Source: an uncultured Bacteroidota bacterium (GTDB taxonomy: Bacteria; Bacteroidota; Bacteroidia; Flavobacteriales; Flavobacteriaceae). From it: a stretch of 64,000 nt of DNA. The notes under the pieces are model-generated. The model did no database searches, was not told where the DNA came from, and was given only the letters and a program-made list of their open reading frames with translations. Every line of letters begins with the position of its first letter. The stretch's first letter is position 1. A program made the position numbers and the translations under genes. The stretch is taken from assembly GCA_903838055.1 (NCBI GenBank), contig CAILWV010000006.1, positions 17,127-81,126 of the forward strand, written 5' to 3'. Shown here piece by piece: positions 35,264 through 45,414 of this stretch.

Positions 35264-36352
35264 ATGGGAAAATTTTTTTATACATTTTTTTTGTTTTCAT
35301 TGGCCATTTTCGGACAAGAAAATAATGATACGAAAGCTTTAGAAGTCTCATTTTTACATGGAAATGTTATTCCACACACAAAAGATTTATACCATTTACA
35401 AGGACATCCAGATGGGCTGATGGTTAGTTTTATCAAGCAAACTCACGGCAAAGACGAATGGCATTCTGCCTATAACTTTCCTGATTACGGAATGTACTTG
35501 GAGTATCAAAATTTTAATAATGATTTTCTTGGAAAGGTTTATGCTGCTGGAGTCTTATATAATTTTTATTTTTTAAATAGAAGTTTAGAATTAAAAATTG
35601 CTCAGGGTGTTGGTTATGCAACGAATCCATATGACAAAATAGAAAACAGTAAAAACAAAGCATTTGGGTCGACTTTGATGGGTAATACAATTTTCGGATT
35701 ATTTTACAAAAAAGAAAATCTTATGGATAAATTAGGGGTTCAAGCTGGTTTTCTTTTCACACATTTTTCTAACGGCAGAACTAAATCTCCTAATAGTGGC
35801 GTCAATTCTTTTTTTGTGAATGTTGGATTAAATTATGATTTTTCAAAGAATACAACTAGAATAATAGACACAACTACGGTTAAGAAAAATTTTAACGAAC
35901 CACTAAAATATAATTTCGTTTTACGAAGTGGATACAATGAAAGTATGGTAATTGGCAGTGGGCAATATCCATTTTATCATGCTTCTTTTTTTGTTGACAA
36001 ACGATTTAACCGAAAAAGCGCATTGCAATTGGGAACCGAACTTTTCTTAACTAATTCGTTTAAGGATTACATTAAATATAAAAGCGTTGCATTTCCTGAG
36101 TTGAATATTGACCCAAATACCGATTACAAAAGAGTTGGAATATTTACTGGATATGAATTATTCGTTAATAAAATTTCTCTTGAAGCACAGGTAGGTTATT
36201 ATGTTTACAGACCTTTTAAAGAAGATATTGCGTTTTATGATAGAGTCGGATTAAAATACCATTTCACTCCTAAATTCTTTTCGAGTTTTTCTGTCAAAAC
36301 TCATATGTTTTTGGCAGAGGCTTTAGAGTTTGGTGTAGGTGTAAGATTATAA
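35264..36352 (+). CDS. PagL-like lipid A deacylase family outer-membrane protein
   Basis: The 362-residue protein has a signal peptide (MGKFFYTFFLFSLAIFGQ) and a beta-barrel rhythm of aromatic strands. It contains THFSNGRTKSPNSGVNSFFVN, matching the H-x-S-N active-site motif of PagL/acyloxyacyl-hydrolase proteins that remove a lipid A acyl chain. Members in Bacteroidota are larger than classical PagL because of a second barrel-like half, as here. It starts 18 bases after gldA and 4 bases before the next gene. Confidence 0.75.
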   Translation: MGKFFYTFFLFSLAIFGQENNDTKALEVSFLHGNVIPHTKDLYHLQGHPDGLMVSFIKQTHGKDEWHSAYNFPDYGMYLEYQNFNNDFLGKVYAAGVLYNFYFLNRSLELKIAQGVGYATNPYDKIENSKNKAFGSTLMGNTIFGLFYKKENLMDKLGVQAGFLFTHFSNGRTKSPNSGVNSFFVNVGLNYDFSKNTTRIIDTTTVKKNFNEPLKYNFVLRSGYNESMVIGSGQYPFYHASFFVDKRFNRKSALQLGTELFLTNSFKDYIKYKSVAFPELNIDPNTDYKRVGIFTGYELFVNKISLEAQVGYYVYRPFKEDIAFYDRVGLKYHFTPKFFSSFSVKTHMFLAEALEFGVGVRL

Positions 36353-36356
36353 AAAT

Positions 36357-37106
36357 ATGAAAAAGACACTTATTTTACTGAGTTTTTTTTTGGTTTTCAT
36401 TTCATGTGAAAAGCCAAGTCAATGCTATGAAAGCACAGGCGATATAGTAACAAGAACCGTTCCTGTTAATCCTTTTACTCGAATAAAAGTGTATCGTGGC
36501 ATTGCTGTTATTATTACGCAGGGGCCTGAATATAAAGTAGAAATTAAATCTGGCAGTAATTTAATTGACAATATCTCTGTTGACCAAATTGATAATCAAT
36601 TAATATTTAAAGACAATACTACATGCAATTGGTTAAGACAATATGGCGAAACAACGATTTATATTACTACACCAAATTTAGAAGAAATTTATTCTAAAAC
36701 AGAACGTAATATTTGTTCTAATGGAGTATTAACGTTTCCTATTCTACGAATATTTGCTTTAGATAAAGATGGTGATGGTGAAAATGCTGCTGGAACAGGC
36801 GATTTTAATATTGCTATAAACAACAACCAATTAGTTATTGAAAACAACAACGTATCGCGTTATTATATTTCTGGATCTACCAATGAAGCAAATTTGAATT
36901 ATTACGCAGGTGATGGCCGAATTGATGCTTCTAATTTAATAGCTCAAACAATAAAAGTATACCACCGAGGATCTAACGATATGATCGTTAACCCTGTTCA
37001 AAGTATTACCGGAAAAATGGTAAGTACTGGAAATATTATTCTTAAAAATAATCCTCCAATTGTAGATGTTCAACAATTATATCAAGGCCATATAATTTAC
37101 AATTAA
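36357..37106 (+). CDS. GIN-domain (DUF2807) lipoprotein
   Basis: The 249-residue lipoprotein has its lipobox at FISC (Cys about 17). A head-GIN (DUF2807) beta-helix domain follows, with VNPFTRIKVYRGIAVIITQGPEYKVEIKSGSNLID at the start and repeated short strands after it. The function of this family is unknown. It lies 4 bases after the PagL-like gene, so the two are likely cotranscribed, and it converges on metF. Confidence 0.8.
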   Translation: MKKTLILLSFFLVFISCEKPSQCYESTGDIVTRTVPVNPFTRIKVYRGIAVIITQGPEYKVEIKSGSNLIDNISVDQIDNQLIFKDNTTCNWLRQYGETTIYITTPNLEEIYSKTERNICSNGVLTFPILRIFALDKDGDGENAAGTGDFNIAINNNQLVIENNNVSRYYISGSTNEANLNYYAGDGRIDASNLIAQTIKVYHRGSNDMIVNPVQSITGKMVSTGNIILKNNPPIVDVQQLYQGHIIYN

Positions 37107-37109
37107 GTA

Positions 37110-38066
37110 CTAAAAAATAGCAGTTGCTATTGCTTTAATATTCTCAGCTTTTCCCATTGAATAATAATGTAAAACTGGAATTCCAGCAGCCACTAATTCT
37201 TTACTTTGCTCAATACACCACTCAATTCCAATTTGTTTTACAGCATCATTATCTTTAGATTTTACTACAGCCATAATTAAATCATCGGGTAATTCAATAC
37301 TAAATCTATGCGGAATCAAATTCAATTGTTTCTTGGTTGATATTGGTTTTAATCCTGGAATAATAGGAACCGTTATTCCAGCAGTTCGGCATTTAGCTAC
37401 GAAATCAAAGAATTTTTTATTGTCAAAAAACATTTGAGTGATAATATAATCAGCTCCATTTTTTATTTTCTCTTTTAAAAAATGAATATCACTATCTAAA
37501 CTTGGAGCCTCCATATGCTTCTCTGGATACCCTGCTACACCAATACTGAAATTAGTTTTTGCAGAATTTTTCAAATCTTCATCTAGATAAATTCCTTTAT
37601 TCAAATTATTAATTTGCAAAACTAAATCGGATGCAAATTCATTTCCTTCTTTTTCAGGTCTGAAATAGGTTTCGTTTTTTAATGCATCTCCACGAAGGGC
37701 AACCACATTATCAATACCTAGAAAATCTAAATCTATTAATAAATTTTCGGTATCTTCTTTTGTAAAACCACCACATAAAATATGAGGAATAGCATCTACA
37801 TTATATTTATTTTGAATTGCAGCACATATACCAACTGTTCCTGGTCGTTTTTTTACAATTTTCTTTTGCAATAATCCGCTTGGAAGTTCCTTAAATTCAT
37901 ATTCTTCGCGATGGTAGGTAACATCTATGAACGGAGGATTAAATTCCATTAACGGATCAATACTATCAAAAATAGATTGAATATTTTGTCCTTTTAAAGG
38001 AGGTAAAATTTCGAAAGAAAATAATGGTTTTCCTTGTGCATTTTCTATGTGTTGTGTTACTTTCAT
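37110..38066 (-). CDS. metF: Methylenetetrahydrofolate reductase
   Basis: MetF reduces 5,10-methylene-THF to 5-methyl-THF, the methyl donor for MetH. The 318-residue flavoenzyme shows FSFEILPPLKG at the N-terminus, FIDVTYHREEYE, VVALRGDA, IGVAGYPEKH and ADYIITQMFFDNKKFFDF. It is the last gene of the metH-lipoprotein-metH-metF row and should share control by the SAM-I riboswitch at 42.7 kb if the whole row is one transcript. Confidence 0.96.
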   Translation of the reverse strand: MKVTQHIENAQGKPLFSFEILPPLKGQNIQSIFDSIDPLMEFNPPFIDVTYHREEYEFKELPSGLLQKKIVKKRPGTVGICAAIQNKYNVDAIPHILCGGFTKEDTENLLIDLDFLGIDNVVALRGDALKNETYFRPEKEGNEFASDLVLQINNLNKGIYLDEDLKNSAKTNFSIGVAGYPEKHMEAPSLDSDIHFLKEKIKNGADYIITQMFFDNKKFFDFVAKCRTAGITVPIIPGLKPISTKKQLNLIPHRFSIELPDDLIMAVVKSKDNDAVKQIGIEWCIEQSKELVAAGIPVLHYYSMGKAENIKAIATAIF

Positions 38067-38146
38067 TTTATTTTGTTTTGTGTTTTGGATCTTTGGTTTT
38101 GGGCTGTTGGACTAAAACCTTACACCCTAAACCATATACCTTTTTA

Positions 38147-40831
38147 TTAATCTGCTATATTTGGACTTAGCCATTTTTGTGCCATTTCAGTGGAAATCCC
38201 TCGTCGTTTAGCGTAATCTATTACTTGATCTTGTTTTATTTTTCCGAGTCCGAAATACTTACTTTCTGGATTTGCAAAATAGTAACCTGATACCGATGAT
38301 GCTGGCCACATTGCCATACTCTCGGTTAGTATAACACCTATTTCTTGTTCTACATTTAGCAATTTCCAAATGGTTGGTTTTTCCAAATGATCAGGACAAG
38401 CTGGATAACCTGGTGCAGGACGGATTCCGTTATATTCCTCGGATATTAAATCTTGGTTAGATAAATTTTCATCGGATGCATAGCCCCAAATTTCTTTACG
38501 AACTTTTAAATGTAAATATTCTGCAAAAGCTTCTGCTAATCTATCTCCCAATGCTTTAACTAAAATAGAATTATAGTCGTCTAATTGTTTTTCAAATTCA
38601 ATTGCCTTTTCTTCAACTCCAAAACCTGTAGTGACGCAAAAACAACCAATATAATCTTGTTTTCCTGAGTCTTTTGGAGCAATAAAATCGGCTAAAGCAA
38701 TATTAGGAGCGCCAATTGTTTTTTGTGATTGTTGTCTTAAAGTCAAAAATTGAAAACTAGAAGTTGCATGTATTAATTCAATATCGTCATCGTTGATTGT
38801 ATTCGCTGGAAAAATTCCTAAAATACCTTTGGCGGTTAGCCATTTTTCAGAAACAATTTTATGTAACATTTCTTGAGCATCCACAAATAAATTAGAGGCC
38901 TGATCACCAACTACTTCATCCGTTAATATCGCAGGATATTTACCATACAATTCCCACGAATTGAAAAAAGGAGTCCAATCTATAAACTCTACTAATTCGG
39001 ATAATTCTACTTCGATAGTTTTTGTTCCAATAAAATTTGGTTTTACGGGATTGAAGTTATCCCATTTTATTTTCAATTTATTTTTTCGGGCATCTTCAAT
39101 TGAAAGGAAATTTTTATCCCTACTTCTATTTAAATATCCTTCTCTAAGAGCATCATATTCTTCGCGAATGCCTTTAACATATTCCTCTTTAATTTCTGAT
39201 TGAAGTAAATTACTAGCTACTGTTACAGCTCTTGAAGCGTCATTAACGTGCACTACAGTTGCAGAGTATTCAGGCGCAATTTTCACGGCAGTATGTGCAC
39301 GAGAAGTAGTTGCTCCACCAATCATAATTGGTATGGAAATATTTAATTTTTCCATTTCCTTTGCAAGGTAAACCATTTCATCAAGTGAAGGAGTTATTAA
39401 TCCGCTAAGCCCAATAATATCTACATTATTATCAATTGCTGCTTGAATAATTTTTTCTGGTGGAACCATAACACCTAAATCAATTATCTCAAAATTATTA
39501 CAACCTAACACTACGGCAACAATATTTTTTCCAATATCATGCACATCGCCTTTTACGGTCGCCATAAGTATTTTTCCGTTGCTTGAGGAAGCTGAACGAT
39601 CTTTTTCAAGTTCAATGTATGGCAAAAGATGCGCCACTGCTTTTTTCATTACCCTCGCCGATTTTACTACTTGTGGCAAAAACATTTTTCCACTTCCAAA
39701 TAAATCTCCAACAACATTCATCCCTGCCATCAGATTTATTTCAATAACTTCAATGGCTTTATTGGAAGCTAATCGAGCCTCTTCAACATCTAATTCAATG
39801 AATTCATCTATTCCTTTTACCAAGGAATGGGTTAATCGATCTTGAATTGAAGTGCTTCTCCATTCCATCCCGCCCTTAATCCCCCCCGAAGAGTGGGAAA
39901 GGATACCTTTAAAAGTTTCTGCTAAATCTAATAGTCTTTCGGTAGCATCTTCTCTTCTGTTTAGGAGAACATCTTCTACATGCTCTAATAGTATTTTGTC
40001 AATTTGATCATATATTTCGAGCATTTCTGGGTTTACAATTCCCATAGTCATTCCGTTTTGAATGGCATGGAATAAAAATGCCGAATGCATAGCTTCACGA
40101 ACTTTGTCATTGCCTCGAAACGAAAAAGAAACATTACTCACACCTCCAGAAACTCCTGCATATGGAAGGTTTTCTCGAATCCATTTAGTGGCTTTAAAAA
40201 AATCTAAAGCGTTTAATTTATGTTCGTCCATTCCGGTTGCAACCGGAAAAATATTGGGATCAAAAATGATGTCTTGGGCCGGAAAATGGACTTCATTAAC
40301 TAAAATATCGTAACTTCTTTTACAAATTTCTATGCGTCTTTCGTAAGTATCAGCTTGTCCATTTTCGTCAAAAGCCATCACAATTACAGCAGCTCCATAA
40401 CGTTTTATTAGTTTAGCATGGTGAATAAATTGTGCTTCTCCTTCTTTTAAGGAAATAGAATTTACTACTCCTTTTCCTTGAATCACTTTTAAACCTGCTT
40501 CAATAATTTCCCATTTGGAACTATCAATCATTACAGGAACTCGAGCAATATCTGGTTCGGCAGCTATTAAATTCAGGAATTTAGTCATGGCATAAACACC
40601 ATCTAACATTCCTTCATCCATGTTTACATCGATAATTTGTGCACCTCCTTCTACTTGTTCTCTTGCTATAGAAAGGGCTTCTTCATATTTTTCTTCTTTT
40701 ATTAATCGAAGGAATTTACGAGAACCAGTTACATTAGTTCGTTCGCCAACGTTAACAAAAATGGAATTTTCATCAACGAAAAGTGGTTCTAAACCTGAAA
40801 GTTGTAAATTTATTTTATGTGATCTTGTCAT
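38147..40831 (-). CDS. metH: Cobalamin-dependent methionine synthase, C-terminal part
   Basis: This 894-residue protein carries the pterin-binding domain ([19 protein letters not shown] and [14 protein letters not shown]), the cap and B12-binding domains ([23 protein letters not shown]), and the activation domain ([15 protein letters not shown]). The homocysteine-binding domain is encoded separately at 41400-42377, so MetH is split. A repeat-derived insertion (about [15 protein letters not shown] near residue 315) interrupts the region before EWRS. Its product works with the N-terminal protein to make methionine. Confidence 0.95.
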   Translation of the reverse strand: MTRSHKINLQLSGLEPLFVDENSIFVNVGERTNVTGSRKFLRLIKEEKYEEALSIAREQVEGGAQIIDVNMDEGMLDGVYAMTKFLNLIAAEPDIARVPVMIDSSKWEIIEAGLKVIQGKGVVNSISLKEGEAQFIHHAKLIKRYGAAVIVMAFDENGQADTYERRIEICKRSYDILVNEVHFPAQDIIFDPNIFPVATGMDEHKLNALDFFKATKWIRENLPYAGVSGGVSNVSFSFRGNDKVREAMHSAFLFHAIQNGMTMGIVNPEMLEIYDQIDKILLEHVEDVLLNRREDATERLLDLAETFKGILSHSSGGIKGGMEWRSTSIQDRLTHSLVKGIDEFIELDVEEARLASNKAIEVIEINLMAGMNVVGDLFGSGKMFLPQVVKSARVMKKAVAHLLPYIELEKDRSASSSNGKILMATVKGDVHDIGKNIVAVVLGCNNFEIIDLGVMVPPEKIIQAAIDNNVDIIGLSGLITPSLDEMVYLAKEMEKLNISIPIMIGGATTSRAHTAVKIAPEYSATVVHVNDASRAVTVASNLLQSEIKEEYVKGIREEYDALREGYLNRSRDKNFLSIEDARKNKLKIKWDNFNPVKPNFIGTKTIEVELSELVEFIDWTPFFNSWELYGKYPAILTDEVVGDQASNLFVDAQEMLHKIVSEKWLTAKGILGIFPANTINDDDIELIHATSSFQFLTLRQQSQKTIGAPNIALADFIAPKDSGKQDYIGCFCVTTGFGVEEKAIEFEKQLDDYNSILVKALGDRLAEAFAEYLHLKVRKEIWGYASDENLSNQDLISEEYNGIRPAPGYPACPDHLEKPTIWKLLNVEQEIGVILTESMAMWPASSVSGYYFANPESKYFGLGKIKQDQVIDYAKRRGISTEMAQKWLSPNIAD
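39862..39904. repeat. GC-rich palindromic repeat inside metH
   Basis: CCCGCCCTTAATCCCCCCCG with flanks ending AGTGGGA is a GC-rich block in an AT-rich gene. It is translated in frame as part of [15 protein letters not shown]. It shares the CCCGCCCTT core with the repeat in aroA at 28594. Confidence 0.55.
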
Positions 40832-40886
40832 ATTTATTTGTCAATAAGACGCTTATAAACTAATTTATTATATTAAAATGAATATT

Positions 40887-41396
40887 CTAATTTGTTAAAT
40901 AATATTTTACATTAACCAATTGAATTGATTGTATGATTCCTAAATTAAGTGATGCTTGATTATCAAAAGAAAAAATACAACTTGAGTTTGGATTTATTTC
41001 ATTGCATGTAGAAATTGCTCCATTAGTGAAACCGGAAGAAGAAACTACACCATCCGTATTGACAGTTATATAAGGAAAACCTTTAATAACAAAATTATTT
41101 GGATTATTAAGTTTTATATCAAATTTCAATCTATTTGTGTTATTTCCAGTGTCAGGAGTGAAATTAAAATTTAATACCTCATAGGTAAAATTTTGTAATG
41201 GAGTTTGCTCTTGAATTGGAGTTACAACATAATCACATGGAACCACCGATTGGTATTCAGGAATATAAGAAGACCCTGTTGGAGTAATTATAGATCTGCT
41301 TGGAATAACAATAGTTTTAGTACAATTATCAGTAGATGAACAACTAAAAAGAGTACCAAAAACAATGCTACAAAGCAATATTATATTTATTTTCAT
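40887..41396 (-). CDS. Lipoprotein between the two metH halves
   Basis: The 169-residue lipoprotein has a signal peptide and lipobox LFSC, then a Cys-containing beta-rich body with no domain I recognise. It lies 3 bases after the homocysteine-methyltransferase gene and 55 before the C-terminal metH. It is therefore inside the methionine operon and would share its riboswitch, yet nothing in it points to methionine metabolism. Confidence 0.6.
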   Translation of the reverse strand: MKINIILLCSIVFGTLFSCSSTDNCTKTIVIPSRSIITPTGSSYIPEYQSVVPCDYVVTPIQEQTPLQNFTYEVLNFNFTPDTGNNTNRLKFDIKLNNPNNFVIKGFPYITVNTDGVVSSSGFTNGAISTCNEINPNSSCIFSFDNQASLNLGIIQSIQLVNVKYYLTN

Positions 41397-41399
41397 TTA

Positions 41400-42377
41400 T
41401 TAAACTGTTCTAGGTTTAAATTCTGCTGCTACTTGAGCTATTGCTTGAATATGCTCGGGAGTTGTACCACAACAGCCGCCAATAATATTAATTAAATTGT
41501 CCTTTAGATATTCTCTAATTAATGTTTGCATTTCAGTTGGTGTTTGGTCGTATTGTCCAAATGCATTAGGCAACCCTGCGTTAGGGTGTGCCGATATATT
41601 TAATTGGGTATTCATTGCTAAACGTTTTAGGTAAGGTTTCAATTGGTCGGCACCCAATGCACAATTAAAACCAATACTTAATAACGGGATATGCGAAATA
41701 GATATTAGAAATGCCTCCACGGTTTGACCAGAAAGTGTTCTGCCAGAGGCATCTGTTATTGTGCCAGAAACCATTACTGGAATATTAATATTTCGATCTT
41801 CTTTAACTTCTTCTATTGCAAAAAGTGCTGCTTTAGCATTCAGCGTATCAAATATTGTTTCAACCAATAAAACATCGCAACCTCCATCTATTAGAGCTTC
41901 AACTTGTTGTTTATAGGCAATTCGCAAATCATCAAATGTCACTGCCCGATAACCTGGATCGTTTACATCTGGACTCATAGAGGCAGTTCTATTTGTTGGC
42001 CCTATAGAACCTGCAACAAAACGAGGTCTATCAGTAAATTCATTTGCTACTTCTCGGGCTATTTTAGCAGATTGGTAGTTTAATTCATATACAATATCTT
42101 CTAAGTGGTAATCTGCCATTCCGATAGTGGTTCCAGAGAAAGTGTTAGTTTCTACAATATCCGCTCCTGCTTTAAAATACAAACGGTGGACTTGCTTAAC
42201 TGCTTCTGGTTGGGTGATGGAAAGTAAGTCATTGTTGCCTTTTAGGGTATGCGGAAAATCTTTGAATCTTTCGCCTCTAAAATCTTCTTCAGAGAAGTTA
42301 TTTCGTTGCAACATTGTTCCCATAGCGCCATCTAGCACAAGAATTCTTTCTTTTATTGCTTGTTCTATTTTAGTCAT
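41400..42377 (-). CDS. metH: Homocysteine S-methyltransferase domain protein (MetH N-terminal half)
   Basis: The 325-residue protein corresponds to the first domain of cobalamin-dependent MetH. It begins LVLDGAMGTMLQRNNFSEED and continues VETNTFSGTTIGMADY and GFNCALGADQLKPYL. It ends with the zinc-ligand cysteines in NIIGGCCGTTPEH; the third zinc ligand is the Cys in GFNCALG. It is the first gene after the SAM-I riboswitch, with a leader of about 320 bases between them. Confidence 0.94.
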   Translation of the reverse strand: MTKIEQAIKERILVLDGAMGTMLQRNNFSEEDFRGERFKDFPHTLKGNNDLLSITQPEAVKQVHRLYFKAGADIVETNTFSGTTIGMADYHLEDIVYELNYQSAKIAREVANEFTDRPRFVAGSIGPTNRTASMSPDVNDPGYRAVTFDDLRIAYKQQVEALIDGGCDVLLVETIFDTLNAKAALFAIEEVKEDRNINIPVMVSGTITDASGRTLSGQTVEAFLISISHIPLLSIGFNCALGADQLKPYLKRLAMNTQLNISAHPNAGLPNAFGQYDQTPTEMQTLIREYLKDNLINIIGGCCGTTPEHIQAIAQVAAEFKPRTV

Positions 42378-42512
42378 ATTTTTCTATTTCAAGTAGATTC
42401 AAATAGTTTTCACGATGAACCTTTAAAATTTGTTTTTACAGCATTATAGAAAATTAAGTTCCTACAGAAATGTTTCTTTTGAAAACTTAATTTTATACAA
42501 AAAGTTTGTTTA

Positions 42513-42606
42513 TTAGCCCCGATTGAAGTGGAAATCCTCGACATTTTTCATGGCGAGATTACAACGAAAAGCGGGAAAATGGTTTGCTAAAACGCGCAAG
42601 CCATTG
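42513..42606 (+). ncRNA. flavo-1-like structured RNA, antisense to the metH leader
   Basis: TTAGCCCCGATTGAAG begins the element and GCGGGAAAATGG ends its core, with a CTCG/CGAG hairpin between. Downstream AATGG-TTTGC and GCAA-GCCATT can pair as a further stem. The outer elements match the copy at 26977 while the inner hairpin differs in sequence, as expected of a conserved structured RNA. It lies opposite the leader between the SAM-I riboswitch and metH. Confidence 0.6.
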
Positions 42607-42697
42607 GCTACTTAATTTCCAATATTCAAATGAAATATGGAAATTTTGTACTTTATAATATGTGTTATCGTGGAAAGAGAGAAGGAAATTTCTCGTG

Positions 42698-42797
42698 GTT
42701 ATCTTTGTTTGATATTTCAAACTAGAATGTAGCACCTTCTACGGGGTAGGGTTGCTAAGCTTTCATCGGGTCTATTCCCTCGGGCTTTCGTGATAAC
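42698..42797 (-). promoter_or_regulatory. SAM-I (S-box) riboswitch for the metH operon
   Basis: Read on the minus strand, the RNA begins GUUAUC, pairing with GAUAAC at its 3' end to close P1. It carries the S-box core: CGAGGGAAU-AGACCCGAUGAA, then UUAGCAACC and AAGGUGCUA. These match the conserved SAM-I ligand-binding and pseudoknot positions. Beyond P1, GAUAACCACG can pair instead with a later CGUGGUUAUC-like segment (GUUAUCGUGG on the plus strand at 42664), a candidate switch stem. High SAM should shut off metH/metF. Confidence 0.9.
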
Positions 42798-42901
42798 AAA
42801 CAGTATGTTTAAGAACACTGCAAAGTAAGGACATAGAATTTAGATTTACAATAAAAAATGTAAATATATTTAAGTTTTTTTGCTACATCGTTATAATAAA
42901 A

Positions 42902-42927
42902 AAGGAGCTTAATAAATTAAGCTCCTT
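42902..42927 (-). terminator. Terminator after the T9SS-secreted protein gene
   Basis: AAGGAGCTTAAT pairs with ATTAAGCTCCTT around a two-base AA loop. On the minus strand a run of Ts follows. It lies 22 bases past the stop at 42949. Confidence 0.85.
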
Positions 42928-42948
42928 GTAAAACAATTAAAGAATTAA

Positions 42949-43893
42949 TTATTTTTTTATTATTTTAGAAGTTCCAACTCCTAATTCAGACTGAACTTTT
43001 ACAAAGTATACTCCGGCATTTAATTCGCCAATGTTTACTTGTATAGCATCTGAACTGTTAGCATTGTTAGTTTCGCTTACAATTCTACCATTGACATCCA
43101 TTACTTTAATGTTTTCAATTGCAATATTATTTTTAGTGGTTACACTAAAAACATCAGAAACTGGATTTGGTTGGATAGAGAAATTGCTAGCGAAGAAAGA
43201 ATTAGTGCTTGCTGATGGTCTATCTACAGAAAAAGTATCTATACCAATAATATCTGAATTAGCACCTGCTGGACCTCCATCAGTAACATAATATCTAAAA
43301 GCAAACATACAATCTGTTGGACCTGATAAACCAGCAACTGTATATGTGTATTGAGTCCAAGTGATTGGATAAGAAGTTAAATCTAAACTAGGATTAACTT
43401 CTACTAATAAATTAGTGAAATCGCCAAGTCCAGCAGCACCACCTGATGGATTCGCTGTAAATGCACCATTAGTACTCATTCTTAACTCTAAATTATCTGC
43501 ATAAGCAGCTGATCCTCCTGCCGCTACATTTCTTCCTAAGCGAGTATAAAAAGTTACAACATCCCCATTTTGAACATTAACAATTGGTGAAATCAACCAA
43601 TTACTAATAGTACCAGATCCCGCAGTTGAAGAAGTTCCGGTTGAAGTATAATTAATTAACGAAAATGAAGTAGTTGTACCAGCTTGAGCTCCACCTGCGA
43701 AGGTAGTTGTTGGAGCAGATGCCGGAATACTCCATGTAGGAGCTCCAGTATATACAGGAGAACTTTGGTTGGTAACTTGCCATCCTGAACTGATCATTGC
43801 AGCAGTTGTCCCTTCAAAGCCAAAAGAATATTGATTTTGCGAAATTCCAATTAATGGAAATAAAAGGAATAAAAAAAGTAGTTTTTTCATCAT
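42949..43893 (-). CDS. T9SS-secreted protein with a choice-of-anchor-type domain
   Basis: The 314-residue secreted protein has a signal peptide (MMKKLLFLFLLFPLIGISQ). A jelly-roll, choice-of-anchor-J-like domain follows (ISNWLISPIVNVQNGDVVTFYTRLG and later AFRYYVTDGGPAGANSDIIGID). The C-terminal Por sorting domain is SIQPNPVSDVFSVTTKNN ending in SKIIKK. It should be exported by the type IX system and fixed at or released from the surface. The ligand is unknown. Confidence 0.85.
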   Translation of the reverse strand: MMKKLLFLFLLFPLIGISQNQYSFGFEGTTAAMISSGWQVTNQSSPVYTGAPTWSIPASAPTTTFAGGAQAGTTTSFSLINYTSTGTSSTAGSGTISNWLISPIVNVQNGDVVTFYTRLGRNVAAGGSAAYADNLELRMSTNGAFTANPSGGAAGLGDFTNLLVEVNPSLDLTSYPITWTQYTYTVAGLSGPTDCMFAFRYYVTDGGPAGANSDIIGIDTFSVDRPSASTNSFFASNFSIQPNPVSDVFSVTTKNNIAIENIKVMDVNGRIVSETNNANSSDAIQVNIGELNAGVYFVKVQSELGVGTSKIIKK

Positions 43894-43971
43894 AATTTTA
43901 GATTAAAGTTAATATATTAGACAAAGATAAAAAAAAATTGATTATATTATTTTTTTAAACTAAAAATTTTC

Positions 43972-43979
43972 TAAATTTG
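43972..43979 (+). promoter_or_regulatory. metK promoter -7 box
   Basis: TAAATTTG matches TAnnTTTG exactly. Transcription would start near 43986, just before the SAM-II riboswitch at 43991. The fit of box and riboswitch supports both calls. Confidence 0.6.
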
Positions 43980-43990
43980 CATACAGAATA

Positions 43991-44045
43991 AAGAGGAAAA
44001 ATTTGAACTGATTGCAACCTCGTTAAAAAATGCTAAAGCAGAACC
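43991..44045 (+). promoter_or_regulatory. SAM-II riboswitch upstream of metK
   Basis: The RNA has the compact SAM-II layout. Stem P1 is GAGG (43994) with CCUC (44019), enclosing the U/A-rich AAAUUUGAACUGAUUGCAA loop. CUCGUUAAAAAAUGCUAAAG follows, whose GCUAAA tail is the conserved pseudoknot strand. About 90 bases of leader separate it from the ATG at 44136. A second CCUCU at about 44045 could compete for GAGG, a possible switch. SAM would repress its own synthesis. Confidence 0.85.
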
Positions 44046-44135
44046 TCTCCTTTAGTATTTTGTGCAATTTTCATTTTTCTTCACAACAAATCAATTAATT
44101 AATACTGAAATTTTCGGTATACAAAACAAATTATT

Positions 44136-45386
44136 ATGGCATATTTATTTACGTCAGAGTCTGTAAGTGAAGGACATCCAGACAAAGTAGCAGATCAAAT
44201 TAGTGATGCATTAATTGACAACTTTTTAGCATTTGATCCTGAATCGAAAGTGGCTTGCGAAACATTAGTTACTACAGGGCAAGTAATTCTTGCTGGTGAA
44301 GTAAAATCCAATACCTATCTTGATGTTCAAACTATTGCAAGAGATGTAATTAAAAAAATTGGTTATACCAAAAGCGAATACATGTTTGAAGCTAATTCCT
44401 GTGGAGTGCTATCAGCAATTCACGAACAATCTTCAGATATTAATCAAGGCGTTGAAAGAGCAAATAAAGCAGATCAAGGCGCTGGTGACCAAGGAATGAT
44501 GTTTGGTTATGCAACTAATGAAACAAAAAACTACATGCCTTTGGCATTAGATTTATCTCATGCATTGTTAATTGAATTAGCAAATTTAAGAAGAGAAAAT
44601 TCCGAAATTACTTACCTACGTCCTGATGCTAAATCACAAGTGACTTTAGAATATTCAGACGATAATAAACCGCAACGAATTGATGCTATCGTAATTTCTA
44701 CTCAACATGATGATTTTGATGAAGAAGAGAAAATGTTAGCTAAAATAAAAAGTGATTTAGTTTCTATTTTAATTCCTAGAATTAAAGCTAAATATCCTCA
44801 ATATGCTCATTTCTTTAATGACAATATTACGTATCACATTAACCCTACAGGTAAATTTGTAATTGGTGGTCCTCATGGTGACACTGGATTAACCGGTAGA
44901 AAAATTATTGTGGATACTTATGGCGGAAAAGGTGCTCACGGTGGTGGTGCATTTTCAGGAAAAGATCCAAGCAAAGTAGACCGAAGTGCTGCATATGCTA
45001 CTCGTCATATTGCTAAAAACTTAGTTGCAGCAGGATTGTGTGAACAAGTTCTAGTTCAAGTTTCGTATGCTATTGGTGTTGCTAAACCAACTTCTATTTT
45101 TGTAGATACTTATGGAACAGCAAAAGTAGAATTGACAGATGGTGAAATAAGTAAAATTGTAGAAGGTATTTTTGACATGCGCCCTTATTTCATTGAGCAA
45201 CGATTAAAACTAAGAAATCCTATTTATAGTGAAACGGCTGCTTATGGTCATATGGGAAGAACACCAGAAACAGTAACAAAAACTTTTTCTGCACCTGGAG
45301 GAAATGAAAAAACTATAACTGTAGAATTGTTTACTTGGGAAAAATTAGATTATGTTGACAAAGTAAAAGAAGCATTCAAGCTTTAA
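44136..45386 (+). CDS. metK: S-adenosylmethionine synthetase
   Basis: MetK makes SAM from methionine and ATP. The 416-residue protein has all the signature motifs: [53 protein letters not shown], and [20 protein letters not shown]. It is monocistronic with a SAM-II leader and its own terminator. It uses methionine made by the metH/metF operon 2 kb to the left and supplies SAM to QueA and others. Confidence 0.98.
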   Translation: MAYLFTSESVSEGHPDKVADQISDALIDNFLAFDPESKVACETLVTTGQVILAGEVKSNTYLDVQTIARDVIKKIGYTKSEYMFEANSCGVLSAIHEQSSDINQGVERANKADQGAGDQGMMFGYATNETKNYMPLALDLSHALLIELANLRRENSEITYLRPDAKSQVTLEYSDDNKPQRIDAIVISTQHDDFDEEEKMLAKIKSDLVSILIPRIKAKYPQYAHFFNDNITYHINPTGKFVIGGPHGDTGLTGRKIIVDTYGGKGAHGGGAFSGKDPSKVDRSAAYATRHIAKNLVAAGLCEQVLVQVSYAIGVAKPTSIFVDTYGTAKVELTDGEISKIVEGIFDMRPYFIEQRLKLRNPIYSETAAYGHMGRTPETVTKTFSAPGGNEKTITVELFTWEKLDYVDKVKEAFKL

Positions 45387-45414
45387 TATTTTAAAAAAAA
45401 TAATTAATCCTTAA

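Larger units (their letters stand above)
42378..42948. other. 571-base regulatory region upstream of metH
   Basis: This region separates the metH operon from the T9SS-secreted protein gene. It holds a flavo-1-like RNA on the plus strand, a SAM-I riboswitch on the minus strand and the T9SS gene's terminator, listed separately. About 110 bases next to metH show no feature I can name. No ORF is supported here. Confidence 0.6.
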
